A stretch of 64,000 bases of DNA. Origin: Palsa-504 sp963744575. GTDB taxonomy: Bacteria; Actinomycetota; Actinomycetes; Streptosporangiales; Streptosporangiaceae. A program made the translations under genes and the position numbers. Positions 8,250 through 17,319 of the stretch are shown here, piece after piece. The notes under the pieces are model-generated. The model worked only from the letters and a program-made list of their open reading frames with translations. It was not told the origin of the DNA and did not search any database. The stretch's first letter is position 1; every line of letters begins with the position of its first letter. The stretch is taken from contig CAVUUF010000008.1 in NCBI GenBank assembly GCA_963744575.1, positions 62,001 through 126,000 of the forward strand, written 5' to 3'.

Positions 8250-10056
8250 AACAGCCGGTGCTCCTCGGCCAGGCCGCCCGGGTCGCCGAGCGCCATGTCG
8301 CTGGGCAGCGCGCCGTCGACCAGATGCGGCAGGTGCACGATCGGCCATTCCAGGCCCTTGGCGGCGTGGATAGTGGAGATGGTCAGGTAGTCCTCGTCCA
8401 GCCGGGGCGGCCCGGCCAGGTCGGACGAGGAGACCGGGGGATCCAGGGCCAGCTCGGCCAGCACGTCGTGCAGCGACGGCTGGGCTGTGGCCGCGTCGGC
8501 GAGCCGCTCGAGGTCGCTGATCCGGACCGCGGCGTCGGCGTACCGGGCGCGGATCAGCGGGTCAAGCAGCGCCAGCAGCGCCGTGGCGGTCGCCAGCACC
8601 GAAGCCGCGCCCGCGGCGTCGGCCAGACGGCCCAGGGTGACGGCCAGGGCGCGCCGGGACCGGGCCGGTGCCGCCGCGATGGCCCGCTCCCAGCCGTCCG
8701 GGCCAGGGGTCAGCACGTCGAGGACGTGGCGGGCATGCACCGGGCCGATGCCCTCGTGCAGCCGCAACAGCCGGAACCAGGCCAGGTCGTCGGCGGGGTT
8801 GACCAGGATCCGCGCGGCGGCGAGGAAGTCCTTGACGTGGGCGGTGTCGGTAAACCGCAGCCCGCCGAACTTCACGTACGGGATCTTGCGCGCGCCAAGC
8901 TCGATCTCCAGGATGTCGCTGTGATGCGCGGCGCGGACCAGCACGGCCTGGTCACGCAGCGCGGCGCCGTCCTCGTGCGCGTCCAGCACCCGGGCGCAGA
9001 TCTCCCGGGCCTGGGTGACCTCGTCGTGGCAGCGGACCAGCAGCGGCGCCGTTCCCCGGCCGCGGTCGCCGGTCAGCGTCAGGTCCAGGCCGGGCGCTCT
9101 GCTCGCTCCGGGGGGGACGACCCCCCGAGCCCCCCCGGAGCGGACGGCCGGATGAGGTTGGCCAGGTCGAGGACGCCCTGCCGGGACCGGTAGTTGCGGC
9201 CGAGCCGGACGACCTCGAGGCCGGGGAAGTCGGCGGTGAGCTGGCGCAGATGCGCCGGGTCGGCGCCGCGGAACCCGTATATGGCCTGCGCGTCGTCGCC
9301 GACGCAGGTCAGCTGCTTGCCGTCCGGCTGGAGCAGCCGCACGATGCTGGCCTGGACCGCGTTGACGTCCTGGTACTCGTCGACCAGAACCGCGTCGAAC
9401 ATGCCGCGCAGCACCGGCCCGGCCACCGGGTCGGCCAGCGCCGCCTGCCACAGCAGCAGCAGGTCGTCGAAGTCCAGCAGGCTCCGGGCCCGCTTGCGCG
9501 CCGTGTAGGCCCGGAACAGCGCGGCCAGCTGGCTGGTAAACGGCGCGCACCACGGGAAGCTGGCCGTCACCATCTCGCTGACCGGTCGTCCGGTGTTCAC
9601 GCACCGGGTGTAGATGTCCGCGCACGCCGCCGCGCGCGGCGCCCGCTGGCCGGAATCGGCCAGGCCGTGGTCCGGTCGCAGCACGTCCAGCAGATCCGCC
9701 GTGTCGCCCGGGTCCAGGATGGTGAACTGCGGCGGCAGCGAGAAGGACTCGGCGTGCTGCCGGATGATCTTGTGCGCGATGGCGTGGAACGTCCCGCCGC
9801 AGATGCGCCCATCCGACCCCGATCCGACGGCGCCCCGGGCGAGCATGTCGCTGGCCGCGCGCCGGGTGAAGGTCAGCAGCAGGATCCGGCCGGCCGGGAT
9901 GCCCTGGCCGCCGCGCAGCCAGGCGGCCCGGGCCACCAGCGTCCGCGTCTTCCCGGTGCCCGCCCCGGCCAGCACCAGCAGCGGGCCGCCCTGGTGCGTC
10001 ACCGCCCGCCGCTGCTGCTCGTTCAGCGCGTCAAGCAGAGCGCTCTCGTCGAACAT
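8009..10056 (-). pseudogene. UvrD/PcrA-type DNA helicase, frame broken in a palindromic G/C tract
   Basis: The two halves together carry the superfamily 1A helicase motifs. The N-terminal frame has LAGAGTGKT (Walker A), DAVLVDEYQDVNA (Walker B), GDDAQAIYGFRGAD and LGRNYRSRQGVLDLANLI. The C-terminal frame has LTISTIHAAKGLEWP, then EEHRLFYVALTRARDHLYLY, and ends SLWDG. ATG 10056 (MFDESALLDALNEQQ) is the preferred start; ATG 10068 is an alternative. The frames part inside the inverted repeat at 9105-9141, and a -1 shift there would join them. As written the product stops at 9079, after motif IV, and would lack the second RecA domain. The break could be a real mutation, a slippage site or a base-calling error in the G/C runs. 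Confidence 0.85.
9105..9141. repeat. 37-bp inverted repeat GCTCCG7...C7GGAGC in the helicase gene
   Basis: Perfect 12-bp arms (GCTCCGGGGGGG at 9105-9116, CCCCCCCGGAGC at 9130-9141) enclose a 13-nt loop that holds a further run of six C. On the coding strand this gives G7, G6 and C7 runs. It lies between helicase motif IV and the second RecA domain, where homologues have a short linker, and it is exactly where the reading frame changes. Confidence 0.9.
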
Positions 10057-10153
10057 GCATCTGAACATAACCAGCCAGGCCGCGGCGAGCCCGCACGCCG
10101 CGCCGGCCGGGCCGAGGTGTTTGGCGCGAGGGCGGCAGGGCAGGGCCCGTCTC

Positions 10154-10390
10154 ATGACGGGCGATAGTGACCCGAACGGACCGGCCGGCCCGCAGCCCAC
10201 CCGCTCCGACAAACGCTGGTATTTCGCGCTGATGGGCACCTGTATCGGCCTGTTCGTGCTGTCCTGGGCGCTGATCGACCGCTACTCGGTGCTCGCGGCG
10301 ATCATCGTCTCGGCGGTGGCGCTGGTGATCCCGCCGTTCGCGGTGATCGTCGCGAACGTGGCCAGCGCCACCGACCGGCGCCGTCCCTGA
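10154..10390 (+). CDS. DUF3099 small membrane protein
   Basis: This is a 78-residue protein with two membrane helices (about residues 25-42, LMGTCIGLFVLSWALI, and 46-68, SVLAAIIVSAVALVIPPFAVIVAN) separated by a two-to-four-residue turn with DRYS. Length and layout match the actinobacterial DUF3099 family. The protein starts with a polar Gly/Pro-rich stretch and ends SATDRRRP. It is divergent from the helicase gene, 97 bp away. Function is unknown across the family. Confidence 0.82.
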   Translation: MTGDSDPNGPAGPQPTRSDKRWYFALMGTCIGLFVLSWALIDRYSVLAAIIVSAVALVIPPFAVIVANVASATDRRRP

Positions 10391-10405
10391 TGCCCGCAGC
10401 CAAGC

Positions 10406-11764
10406 TCAGGCCGCCTGCCACGCCTGATAGCCGCCGATGAGGTCGGACACGTCGGCGAAGCCCGAAGCCCGGAGCAGGCTGGCCGCGATGGAGGACCGGT
10501 AGCCGCCGGCGCAGTAGGTGACGACCGGACGCGCCGGGTCGAGTTCGCCGGCCCGGTCCCGCAGCTGGCCGAGCGGGATGTGGACGCTGCCGGAGATGGC
10601 ACCCTCGGCCCGCTCGCCGGGGCCGCGCACGTCCAGCAGGACCAGGCCGGGGACGGCGGTCCGCACGTCGGCCAGCTGGCTGGCCGTCAGGCGGCTGGCG
10701 GTCGCGGTGACCTCGGGATGCTGGACGAAGGCGGCCCCGGGCTGGTCCAGCGCCCCGATCACCGAGTCCAGGCCTACCCGGGCCAGGCGCATCCGGGCGT
10801 CGCGGGCGCGGCCAGGATCGCAAGCCACGACGATGTCGCCGCGGACCACCTGCGCGGCATACTCGGCGAAGCGGCCGTCGAGCCCGACGTTGACCGACCC
10901 GCGCAGGTGGCCGCGGGCGAACTCCTCGGGCGAGCGGACGTCGAGCACCGCCGCGCCGTCCGCCTGGAGCCGGAGCACCTCCTCCAGCGACAGCAGCGCC
11001 GGCTCCTCGACGTGGGCCAGCTCGTGGGATTCCCGGTTCAGCTCGGCCACCCGCGCGAAGTAGCCCGGCGGGGGCGGCTGGCCCTCGGTGACCGCCTGCA
11101 CGAATTCCCCGGCGGTCCCGAGCCGCAGCGCGTAATTGCTGCGGCGCTGCTCGCCGATGGTCGATGCCCTCTCGGTGGAGAGATTCTTCCCGCACGCGGA
11201 CCCGGCCCCGTGGGCCGGGTACACCCGGGTGGCGTCGGGCAGGGTCAGCACGCGCGTGTGCAGTGACCGGAAGAGCTGGCGGGCCATGTCGTCGGGACTC
11301 TGACCCTGGGCGGAGAGCAGGTCGGGGCGGCCGACGTCCCCGATGAACAGGGTGTCTCCGGTCAGCACCCCGTACGGGGTGTCCGCGCCTGGTGTCTCCC
11401 ACACCACGATGCACATCGATTCGGGGGTATGACCGGGGGTGGCCCGGAACTCCAGGCTGACCTCCCCGAGCTGGATGCGCTCCCCGTCGGCGACCTTGCG
11501 GTGCGGGAAGTGCACGTCCGCGGCGTCCCCGTAGACGATGGTGGCGCCGGTCGCCGCGGCCAGCTCCAGGTGCCCGGACAGGAAGTCGGCGTGCACGTGG
11601 GTCTCGATGACGAACTCGATGCGCAACCCCGCGGCGGCGGTGTCATCGAGGTACTCCTGGATGTCCCGTCTGGGGTCCACAACGGCCGCCCGGCCGGTGG
11701 TCTCGTCGCCGATCAGGTAGGAGGCCTGCGACAGGCAGTCGAGGTAGTACTGGATGAATCGCAC
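10406..11764 (-). CDS. Persulfide dioxygenase-like metallo-beta-lactamase fused to two rhodanese domains
   Basis: The 452-residue protein begins with an ETHE1/PDO-type metallo-beta-lactamase domain: THVHADFLSGHLELA gives the metal-binding HxHxDxxxGH, followed by ATPGHTPESM and GDTLFIGDVGRPDL. Two rhodanese domains follow. The first has the Cys loop VACDPGRARDA and the second has VTYCAGGYRSS. Such proteins oxidise glutathione or other low-molecular-weight persulfides and handle sulfane sulfur in sulfide detoxification. The GTG at 11764 is chosen because GAGGGG lies six bases upstream; ATG 11770 is in frame but abuts that element. A perfect palindrome lies 24 bp upstream, so control by a sulfide-responsive repressor is plausible. 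Confidence 0.88.
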   Translation of the reverse strand: MRFIQYYLDCLSQASYLIGDETTGRAAVVDPRRDIQEYLDDTAAAGLRIEFVIETHVHADFLSGHLELAAATGATIVYGDAADVHFPHRKVADGERIQLGEVSLEFRATPGHTPESMCIVVWETPGADTPYGVLTGDTLFIGDVGRPDLLSAQGQSPDDMARQLFRSLHTRVLTLPDATRVYPAHGAGSACGKNLSTERASTIGEQRRSNYALRLGTAGEFVQAVTEGQPPPPGYFARVAELNRESHELAHVEEPALLSLEEVLRLQADGAAVLDVRSPEEFARGHLRGSVNVGLDGRFAEYAAQVVRGDIVVACDPGRARDARMRLARVGLDSVIGALDQPGAAFVQHPEVTATASRLTASQLADVRTAVPGLVLLDVRGPGERAEGAISGSVHIPLGQLRDRAGELDPARPVVTYCAGGYRSSIAASLLRASGFADVSDLIGGYQAWQAA

Positions 11765-11787
11765 TGGCATCCCCTCGCGCACTCGAT

Positions 11788-11803
11788 CTACGATCTATCG
11801 TAG
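11788..11803. promoter_or_regulatory. Perfect palindrome CTACGAT-CT-ATCGTAG, probable operator
   Basis: Two perfect 7-bp arms with a 2-bp centre lie 24 bp upstream of the persulfide dioxygenase start, overlapping where its promoter -10 (TACGAT-like on the minus strand) would sit. The region is shared with the divergent MFS gene. The position fits a repressor site; the binding protein is not encoded next to it. Confidence 0.6.
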
Positions 11804-11909
11804 TTCTTCGTGCCCGGATCCCCGAGCAGCTCAGCGACCGCCTGGCGCCCCGGTGCTAGATTCGCTACACGTGCGTGACATGACCTTCTTCCGGCGCCCC
11901 TGACCGCTG

Positions 11910-13119
11910 GTGAGCACCGCTTCGGCCGCCGCGTCCTACCGGGGACTGTTCGCCGAGCCGGCGCTGCGCAGGCTCGCGGTCGCGGACGCCTGCGCCCGGC
12001 TGCCGCAGGGCATGGTCAGCCTCACCCTGCTGCTGGTCGCGGCGGAGCGCGCGTCGATGGCGGTGGCGGGGCTGGTAGTGGCCGGCTACACGCTGGCCCA
12101 GGCCGTGACCGGCCCGGCGCGCGGCCGCCTGGCCGACCGGCGCGGGCTCATCCCGGTCGCCGCGGCCTGCGCGCCCGGCTACGCACTGGCCCTGTTCGCC
12201 CTGCTGGCCAGCGCCTTCGTCCAAGCGCCCGCCGGGGTCCTGATCGGCGCCGGGGCGGTGGCCGGCCTGGTCAACCCGCCGCTCAGCCCCGGCCTGCGCA
12301 GCCTGTGGTCGGCGCAGGCCGGCCCCGGCTGGCGCGGACCGCGTTCGCGCTGGATGCCGCGGTGTTCGACCTGGCTTACATCACCGGGCCGGTGCTGGCC
12401 AGCGTCCTGGCCACCGGCATCGCCCCGGCCGCGGCGCTGGCGGTGCTGCTCGCGCTGACCGGCGCGGCCGTGGTCGTTCTCGGGGCCCGGGGCCGCCGGC
12501 CCGGGCCCCGAGAGCCCATCAAGACCCGCACCAGCGGCGCTCACCGTTGCGTTCGGCCGCGCTGCGCGGGCTGCTGGTGACCGCGGCGCTGGCCAACGCG
12601 GCGCTCAGCGCGACCGAGGTGGCGCTGACCGGCTACGTCCGGTATCACCACGCCCTGTGGGCGGCGGGTCCGCTGCTGGCCGAGGTGTCCCTCGGCAGCG
12701 TCCTGGGCAGCCTGCTGCTCGGCGCCCGCGCCACGCCGGCGCGCCTGCCCCGGCTGCTGGCCGGCTACGCAGGCGGCCTGGCGCTGCTGACCGCGGCCGG
12801 CTTGGACGCGCCACTGCTCGCCGTGGCCGCCCCGCTGGCCGGGCTGTGCCTGGGAGCGACGCTGGCCACCCTGTTCGGCCGGGCGGCCGACGCGGCGCCC
12901 CCCGGCGGCGGCACCGAGACCCAGGCCTGGATCAACTCGATCATGAACGGCGGGGCGGCGGCCGGGGCCGCCCTGGCCGGCGCGGTACTGGCCAGCGCCG
13001 GAACCGGCCGCCCGGTAATCGCGCTGGCCGCCGCCTTCGCCCTGGCCCTGGCGGCCGCGGTCAGCGCCGTGGTGAGACCGCGGCGGGCGCGGCAACTCCG
13101 AACGCGGCAGGCGCGGTAA
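11910..13119 (+). pseudogene. MFS transporter broken by two frameshifts
   Basis: Three reading frames follow each other along one MFS protein of about 400 residues. Frame 1 (GTG 11910) gives helices 1-4, with GLVVAGYTLAQAVTGPARGR and LADRRG (motif A) and LVNPPLSPGLRSLW. Frame 2 takes over at about 12315-12345 with ARTAFALDAAVFDLAYITGP. Frame 3 takes over at about 12500-12547 with GLLVTAALANAALSATEVAL and continues to the end at 13119. All three pieces keep GC-biased codon use and membrane segments, so the breaks are recent or are sequence errors. The gene is divergent from the persulfide dioxygenase. Confidence 0.82.
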
Positions 13120-13197
13120 CCGGGGCACGCGCCCGGTTCGTTCGGTAAAAAGAAGGGGCCGGAGCGGTGCCCGGCCGCGGCACGTGAGGAGGTTCCG

Positions 13198-14022
13198 TTG
13201 AACTCATGGACACCGCGGCAGGTACACGACGCGGCGATCGCGATGGAGTGGCGACCGGACGGCGTCATCGAGGTGCTGACCGGCGACTACCGGCTCGTCC
13301 GCTACCCGGACTGGGCGCTGGATCCCACCCTCCCCGCCGCTGAGGTCACCCGGTCGCAGTCGAGCCGGGCCCGGGGAACGGCCGGGCCGGTCATCGACGA
13401 GGTGACCGCGCGGGTGCGCGGCTGGCGCCTGCCCGGGGTGGCCTGGTGGGTCTCGTCGCAGACCCTGCCGCCGGACACCGAGCAGACCCTGCGCGCCCGG
13501 GGCGGCAAGCAGATCGACGCGGTGCACGTCCTGGCCCGCGAGCTGGGTGACGACCCGCCCGACCTGAACGTGCCAGACGACGTGACCGTCGAACTGGCGC
13601 GTGACGAGCGCACGTTCCGCGCGGCGGCCATGGTCACCGTGCGCGGCTGGGGCCGGAAGCAGCCCACCGGGGCCGCGCTCGACCGCGAGCTCGCTGAGGT
13701 CATCGACGACCTGGCCACCTGGTCCAGCTTCCGCGTGCTCGCCTGTGTCGACGGCCAGCCCGCCTCGTCCGGCGGATGCACGCTGCGCGGCGACGTGGCC
13801 CGGCAGACCATCGCCCAGCTGTGGGGTGCGGTCACCCTGCGCGAGTTCCGGCGGCGCGGTGCCTACCGGGCCGTGCTGGCCGAACGGCTGCGGCTGGCCC
13901 ACGCGCACGGCGCGGCGCTGGCCCTGGTGAAGGGCCGCGTCGACACCTCGGGCCCGATCCTGCTCCGGGCCGGGTTCGCCGACTACGGCGAGGAGCGCTG
14001 CTACTGGCTGCCGGTCACTTAG
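13198..14022 (+). CDS. GNAT-like acetyltransferase, tandem copy 1
   Basis: This 274-residue protein has an N-terminal domain with GDYRLVRYPDWALDPTLP and RGWRLPGVAWWVSSQT. Its C-terminal half resembles a GNAT acyltransferase: FRVLACVDGQPASSGGCTL, then LWGAVTLREFRRRGAYRAVL with the acetyl-CoA pyrophosphate loop RRRGAY, and a final ILLRAGFADYGEERCYWLPV. The TTG start at 13198 is well supported by GAGGAGG six bases upstream; the nearby ATG is out of frame. A paralogue about 70% similar follows 51 bp later in the same direction. The substrate is unknown. Confidence 0.78.
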   Translation: MNSWTPRQVHDAAIAMEWRPDGVIEVLTGDYRLVRYPDWALDPTLPAAEVTRSQSSRARGTAGPVIDEVTARVRGWRLPGVAWWVSSQTLPPDTEQTLRARGGKQIDAVHVLARELGDDPPDLNVPDDVTVELARDERTFRAAAMVTVRGWGRKQPTGAALDRELAEVIDDLATWSSFRVLACVDGQPASSGGCTLRGDVARQTIAQLWGAVTLREFRRRGAYRAVLAERLRLAHAHGAALALVKGRVDTSGPILLRAGFADYGEERCYWLPVT

Positions 14023-14073
14023 AGGTCTAAAAAAGAGGTACCGGGTCCGCAGTCGAGCAGTGGAGGTCAGGTC

Positions 14074-14874
14074 ATGAGCTCGTGGACAGCGCAGCGCGTG
14101 CTCGACGCGGCGGCCGCGATGGAGTTCGTGCCAGAAGGCGCCATCGAGGTCCGGACCGGTGACTACCGGCTCGTCCGGCACCCTGACTGGGCGCTGGGTC
14201 CCGCCGTCGGCGCCGCGCAGGTCAGCTGGTCGCGGACGGCGCGTCCGATCGGCGAGGTCATCGACGAGGTGGCCGCGCGGGTGCGCGGCTGGGGCCTGCC
14301 CGGGGTGGCCTGGTGGGTCTCGGCGGCGAGCCAGCCGGCCGGCACCGGGGAGGCGCTGCGCGCCCGGGGCGCCGGGCTGATCGACGCCATGCAGGTGCTG
14401 GCCCGTGAACTGGGCGGTGACCTCGCGCAGCCCAACCGGCCCAGCGGCGTGGCCGTCGAGCTCGTCCGGGACGAGCGCACCTTCCGCGCCGCGTCGGCGG
14501 TCAGCGTCCAGGGCTGGGGGAGCGTCCAGCCGGACGAGGCCGGGATCGCCCGCCAGCTCGAGCAGGTACGCCAGGACCTGGCCACCTGGTCCAGCTTCCG
14601 CGTGGTCGCCATCGTCGACGACGAGCCGGTCTCGACCGGCGGCTGCACGCTGACCGGGGAAGTAGCGCTGCTGTGGGGCGCGATCACGCTGCCGGCCTCC
14701 CGGGGCCACGGCAGCTACCGCGCCGTGCTCACCGAACGGCTCCGCCTGGCCCGTGCGCACGGCGCCACCCTCGTCATGGCCAAGGGCCGGGCCCTGGCCT
14801 CGGGGCCGATCCTGCTCCGGGCCGGCTTCGCCGACTACGGCGAGGAACGGTGCTTCTGGCTGCCCGTCACGTGA
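14074..14874 (+). CDS. GNAT-like acetyltransferase, tandem copy 2
   Basis: The 266-residue second copy shares the whole layout of its neighbour: GDYRLVRHPDWALGPAVG, RGWGLPGVAWWVSAAS, LATWSSFRVVAIVDDEPVST, LWGAITLPASRGHGSYRAVL and FADYGEERCFWLPV. The CoA loop reads SRGHGSY instead of RRRGAY, and about six residues are missing before LWGAIT, so the two copies have diverged in the cofactor/substrate region. The ATG at 14074 follows GGAGG. Both copies are probably co-transcribed, possibly with the TPP enzyme 46 bp downstream. Confidence 0.78.
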   Translation: MSSWTAQRVLDAAAAMEFVPEGAIEVRTGDYRLVRHPDWALGPAVGAAQVSWSRTARPIGEVIDEVAARVRGWGLPGVAWWVSAASQPAGTGEALRARGAGLIDAMQVLARELGGDLAQPNRPSGVAVELVRDERTFRAASAVSVQGWGSVQPDEAGIARQLEQVRQDLATWSSFRVVAIVDDEPVSTGGCTLTGEVALLWGAITLPASRGHGSYRAVLTERLRLARAHGATLVMAKGRALASGPILLRAGFADYGEERCFWLPVT

Positions 14875-14920
14875 CGCCCCGCGGCTTGTGCCCGGGCGGC
14901 CGTCGTGTTGTCATGCAGCC

Positions 14921-17236
14921 ATGACCGAGCTGAAGCAGGAAGCGGGCAGCCTCGCCGCCCTCGAAGAACTGGAGCACCAGGTGCTCTGGCTGTCCACCGC
15001 GATCGTCCACCATGCGAACCGGGTCCGGCCCAATCCGGGCGGGCTGAAGGTCGGCGGCCACCAGGCGTCGTCCGCCTCGATGGTCTCGATCATGACCTCG
15101 CTGTGGTTCCGGCACCTGCGGCCGCAGGACCGGGTATCGGTCAAGCCGCACGCCTCGCCGGTGCTGCACGCGATCAACTACCTGCTCGGCGCGCTCGATG
15201 AGGCATACCTGCCCACGTTGCGGGCTTATCGCGGTCTGCAGAGCTATCCCAGCCGGGTCAAGGATCCCGATCCCGTCGACTACTCCACCGGCTCGGTCGG
15301 CATCGGCGCGACCGCCCCCATCTGGGGCGCGGTGGCGCGCCGGTACCTGAGCCGGTACTCCGGCACCGAGTCCCCCGGCCGCCAGTACTCGCTGCTCGGC
15401 GACGCCGAGCTCGACGAGGGAGCGGTCTGGGAAGCCGTCGTCGACCCCGGCGTGGCCGAACTCGGCGAGATCGTCTGGGTCGTCGACGTGAACCGCCAGT
15501 CGCTGGACCGCGTGGTCCCGCTGATCGCCGCGGACCGGCTGCGGGGCATGTTCACCGCGGCGGGCTGGCAGGTCATCACGCTGAAGTACGGCCGGCTGCT
15601 CGGGGAACTGTTCGCCCGGCCGGGCGGGGAGGTGCTGCGGCGCCGGATCGACGCCATGCCCAACCCCGAATACCAGCGGCTGCTCCGCTGCCACCCGGAC
15701 GAGCTGCGCCGCCGCCTGCCGGCCGGCGACGAGGCGATCGCCCGGCTCGTCGCCGACCTTGACGATCAGGCGCTGGCCCGCGCGGTCCGCAACCTGGGCG
15801 GCCACGACCTCAGCTCGCTGGACGAGGCCTACCGGGCCATCGACGACAGCCGGCCCACGATCATCCTGGCCTACACGATCAAGGGCTACGGGCTGGCCAT
15901 CGAGGGGCACCCGCAGAATCATTCGGCGCTGCTGACCGAGGCCCAGCTGAAGGAGCTCGCGACGCAGCTCGGCGCCGACACCGAGCAGCCGTGGCGCCGG
16001 GCCGCGCCGGACAGCGCCGCGGCCTCGCTGTGCGAGCAGACCGCGCGGCGGCTCCGCCGCCCGCCTCCGCCCTGGCAGGCCCCGCCGCCGGTCCCGCTCG
16101 ACCTGGGCCGCACGCCGACCGGGACGGCCACCACCCAGGCGGCCCTGGGCCGGGCCCTGCTCGACCTGACCCGCGCGGCGCCCGAGGCGGCCGCCCGGGT
16201 GGTGACGGTCAGCCCGGACGTCAGCTCGAGCACCAACCTGGGCGGCTGGGTGAACAAGGTCGGCGTGTGGTCGGCCCGGGAGCGGACCGACTGGTTCGCC
16301 GACGACACCGAGACCATCCTGCACTGGCGGGAGAAGCCGACCGGGCAGCACATCGAGCTCGGCATCGCCGAGACCAACCTGGTCGGCCTGCTGGGCGAGC
16401 TCGGCGCCACCTGGAGCCGCTGGGGCCAGCCGCTGTTCCCGATCGGCGTGCTGTACGACCCGTTCGTGGAGCGGGCGCTGGAGCCATGGTCGTTCGGCAT
16501 CTACGCGGGCGGTCAGTCGATCCTGGCCGGCACGCCGTCCGGGGTGACCCTGGCGCCCGAGGGCGGTGCGCACCAGTCGATCACCACCCCGTCCATCGGC
16601 ATCGAGCAACCCGGCTGCGTCTCGTATGAGCCCGCGTTCGCGGTCGACACGGAATGGTGCCTGCTGGCCAGCCTGGCCCGGCTCGGCCGCCCCGACGGCA
16701 GCTCGGCCTACCTGCGGCTGTCCACCCGGCCGGTCAGCCAGACGCTGGCCGCGATGCCGGCCGACCCCGCGGCCAGGGAACGCCGCCGCCGCCAGGTCGT
16801 GGCCGGCGCCTACCCGCTGCGCCGGGCCGGGGATCCGAAGGTCACCATCGCCGCGATGGGCGCGGTCGTCCCCGAGGCGCTGGCCGCGGCCGAACGGCTC
16901 GGCCAGGCCGGGGTGCCCGCCAACGTGGTCTGCGTCACCAGCCCCGGGCTGGTGTTCCGCGCGCTGCGCGCCCGCCAGGGCCTGGCCCAGGGATCGCCGC
17001 CGGGGGAGCCGTGGATCCTCGAGCAGGCGTTCCCCGCGGCCCGGGCCACCCCGCTGGTCACCGTCCTGGACGGGCACCCGCACACGCTGTCGTTCCTGGC
17101 CACGGTCAACCGGGTGCCGCACGCCGCGCTGGGCGTGGCGCAGTTCGGCCAGTCCGGGGCGATCGAGGACCTGTACCGCTACAACGGCATCGACACCGAC
17201 AGCATCATCCGCGCCGCCCTGGACCTGGTTCCGTGA
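14921..17236 (+). CDS. AceE/transketolase-like thiamine-diphosphate enzyme
   Basis: This 771-residue protein resembles the homodimeric pyruvate dehydrogenase E1 (AceE) and transketolase. The TPP/metal region is GDAELDEGAVWEAV followed by VVDVNRQSLD, close to the AceE form of the GDG...N motif. The pyrimidine-binding domain has HIELGIAETNLVGLLGELG and the AceE-like LAPEGGAHQSITTPSIG. It is about 100 residues shorter than typical AceE and has no E2, E3 or lipoyl gene beside it. The ATG at 14921 starts MTELKQEAGSLAALEELE. It could be a specialised 2-oxoacid or ketose-transfer enzyme; the substrate is not readable. A MarR gene follows. Confidence 0.82.
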   Translation: MTELKQEAGSLAALEELEHQVLWLSTAIVHHANRVRPNPGGLKVGGHQASSASMVSIMTSLWFRHLRPQDRVSVKPHASPVLHAINYLLGALDEAYLPTLRAYRGLQSYPSRVKDPDPVDYSTGSVGIGATAPIWGAVARRYLSRYSGTESPGRQYSLLGDAELDEGAVWEAVVDPGVAELGEIVWVVDVNRQSLDRVVPLIAADRLRGMFTAAGWQVITLKYGRLLGELFARPGGEVLRRRIDAMPNPEYQRLLRCHPDELRRRLPAGDEAIARLVADLDDQALARAVRNLGGHDLSSLDEAYRAIDDSRPTIILAYTIKGYGLAIEGHPQNHSALLTEAQLKELATQLGADTEQPWRRAAPDSAAASLCEQTARRLRRPPPPWQAPPPVPLDLGRTPTGTATTQAALGRALLDLTRAAPEAAARVVTVSPDVSSSTNLGGWVNKVGVWSARERTDWFADDTETILHWREKPTGQHIELGIAETNLVGLLGELGATWSRWGQPLFPIGVLYDPFVERALEPWSFGIYAGGQSILAGTPSGVTLAPEGGAHQSITTPSIGIEQPGCVSYEPAFAVDTEWCLLASLARLGRPDGSSAYLRLSTRPVSQTLAAMPADPAARERRRRQVVAGAYPLRRAGDPKVTIAAMGAVVPEALAAAERLGQAGVPANVVCVTSPGLVFRALRARQGLAQGSPPGEPWILEQAFPAARATPLVTVLDGHPHTLSFLATVNRVPHAALGVAQFGQSGAIEDLYRYNGIDTDSIIRAALDLVP

Positions 17237-17319
17237 GCCGCGCCGCGCAACAGCATTCAGCTCGGCCCGCGAAATCCTATAATGCACTCCTTCGAGGAAG
17301 GGAACGGGGAGCGCTGCGC

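Noticed and set aside
14867..17287. 806-codon ORF on the minus strand opposite the AceE-like gene
   Set aside because: It is the antisense shadow of a well-supported gene, with Arg/Gly/Pro-rich low-complexity sequence and no recognisable domain.
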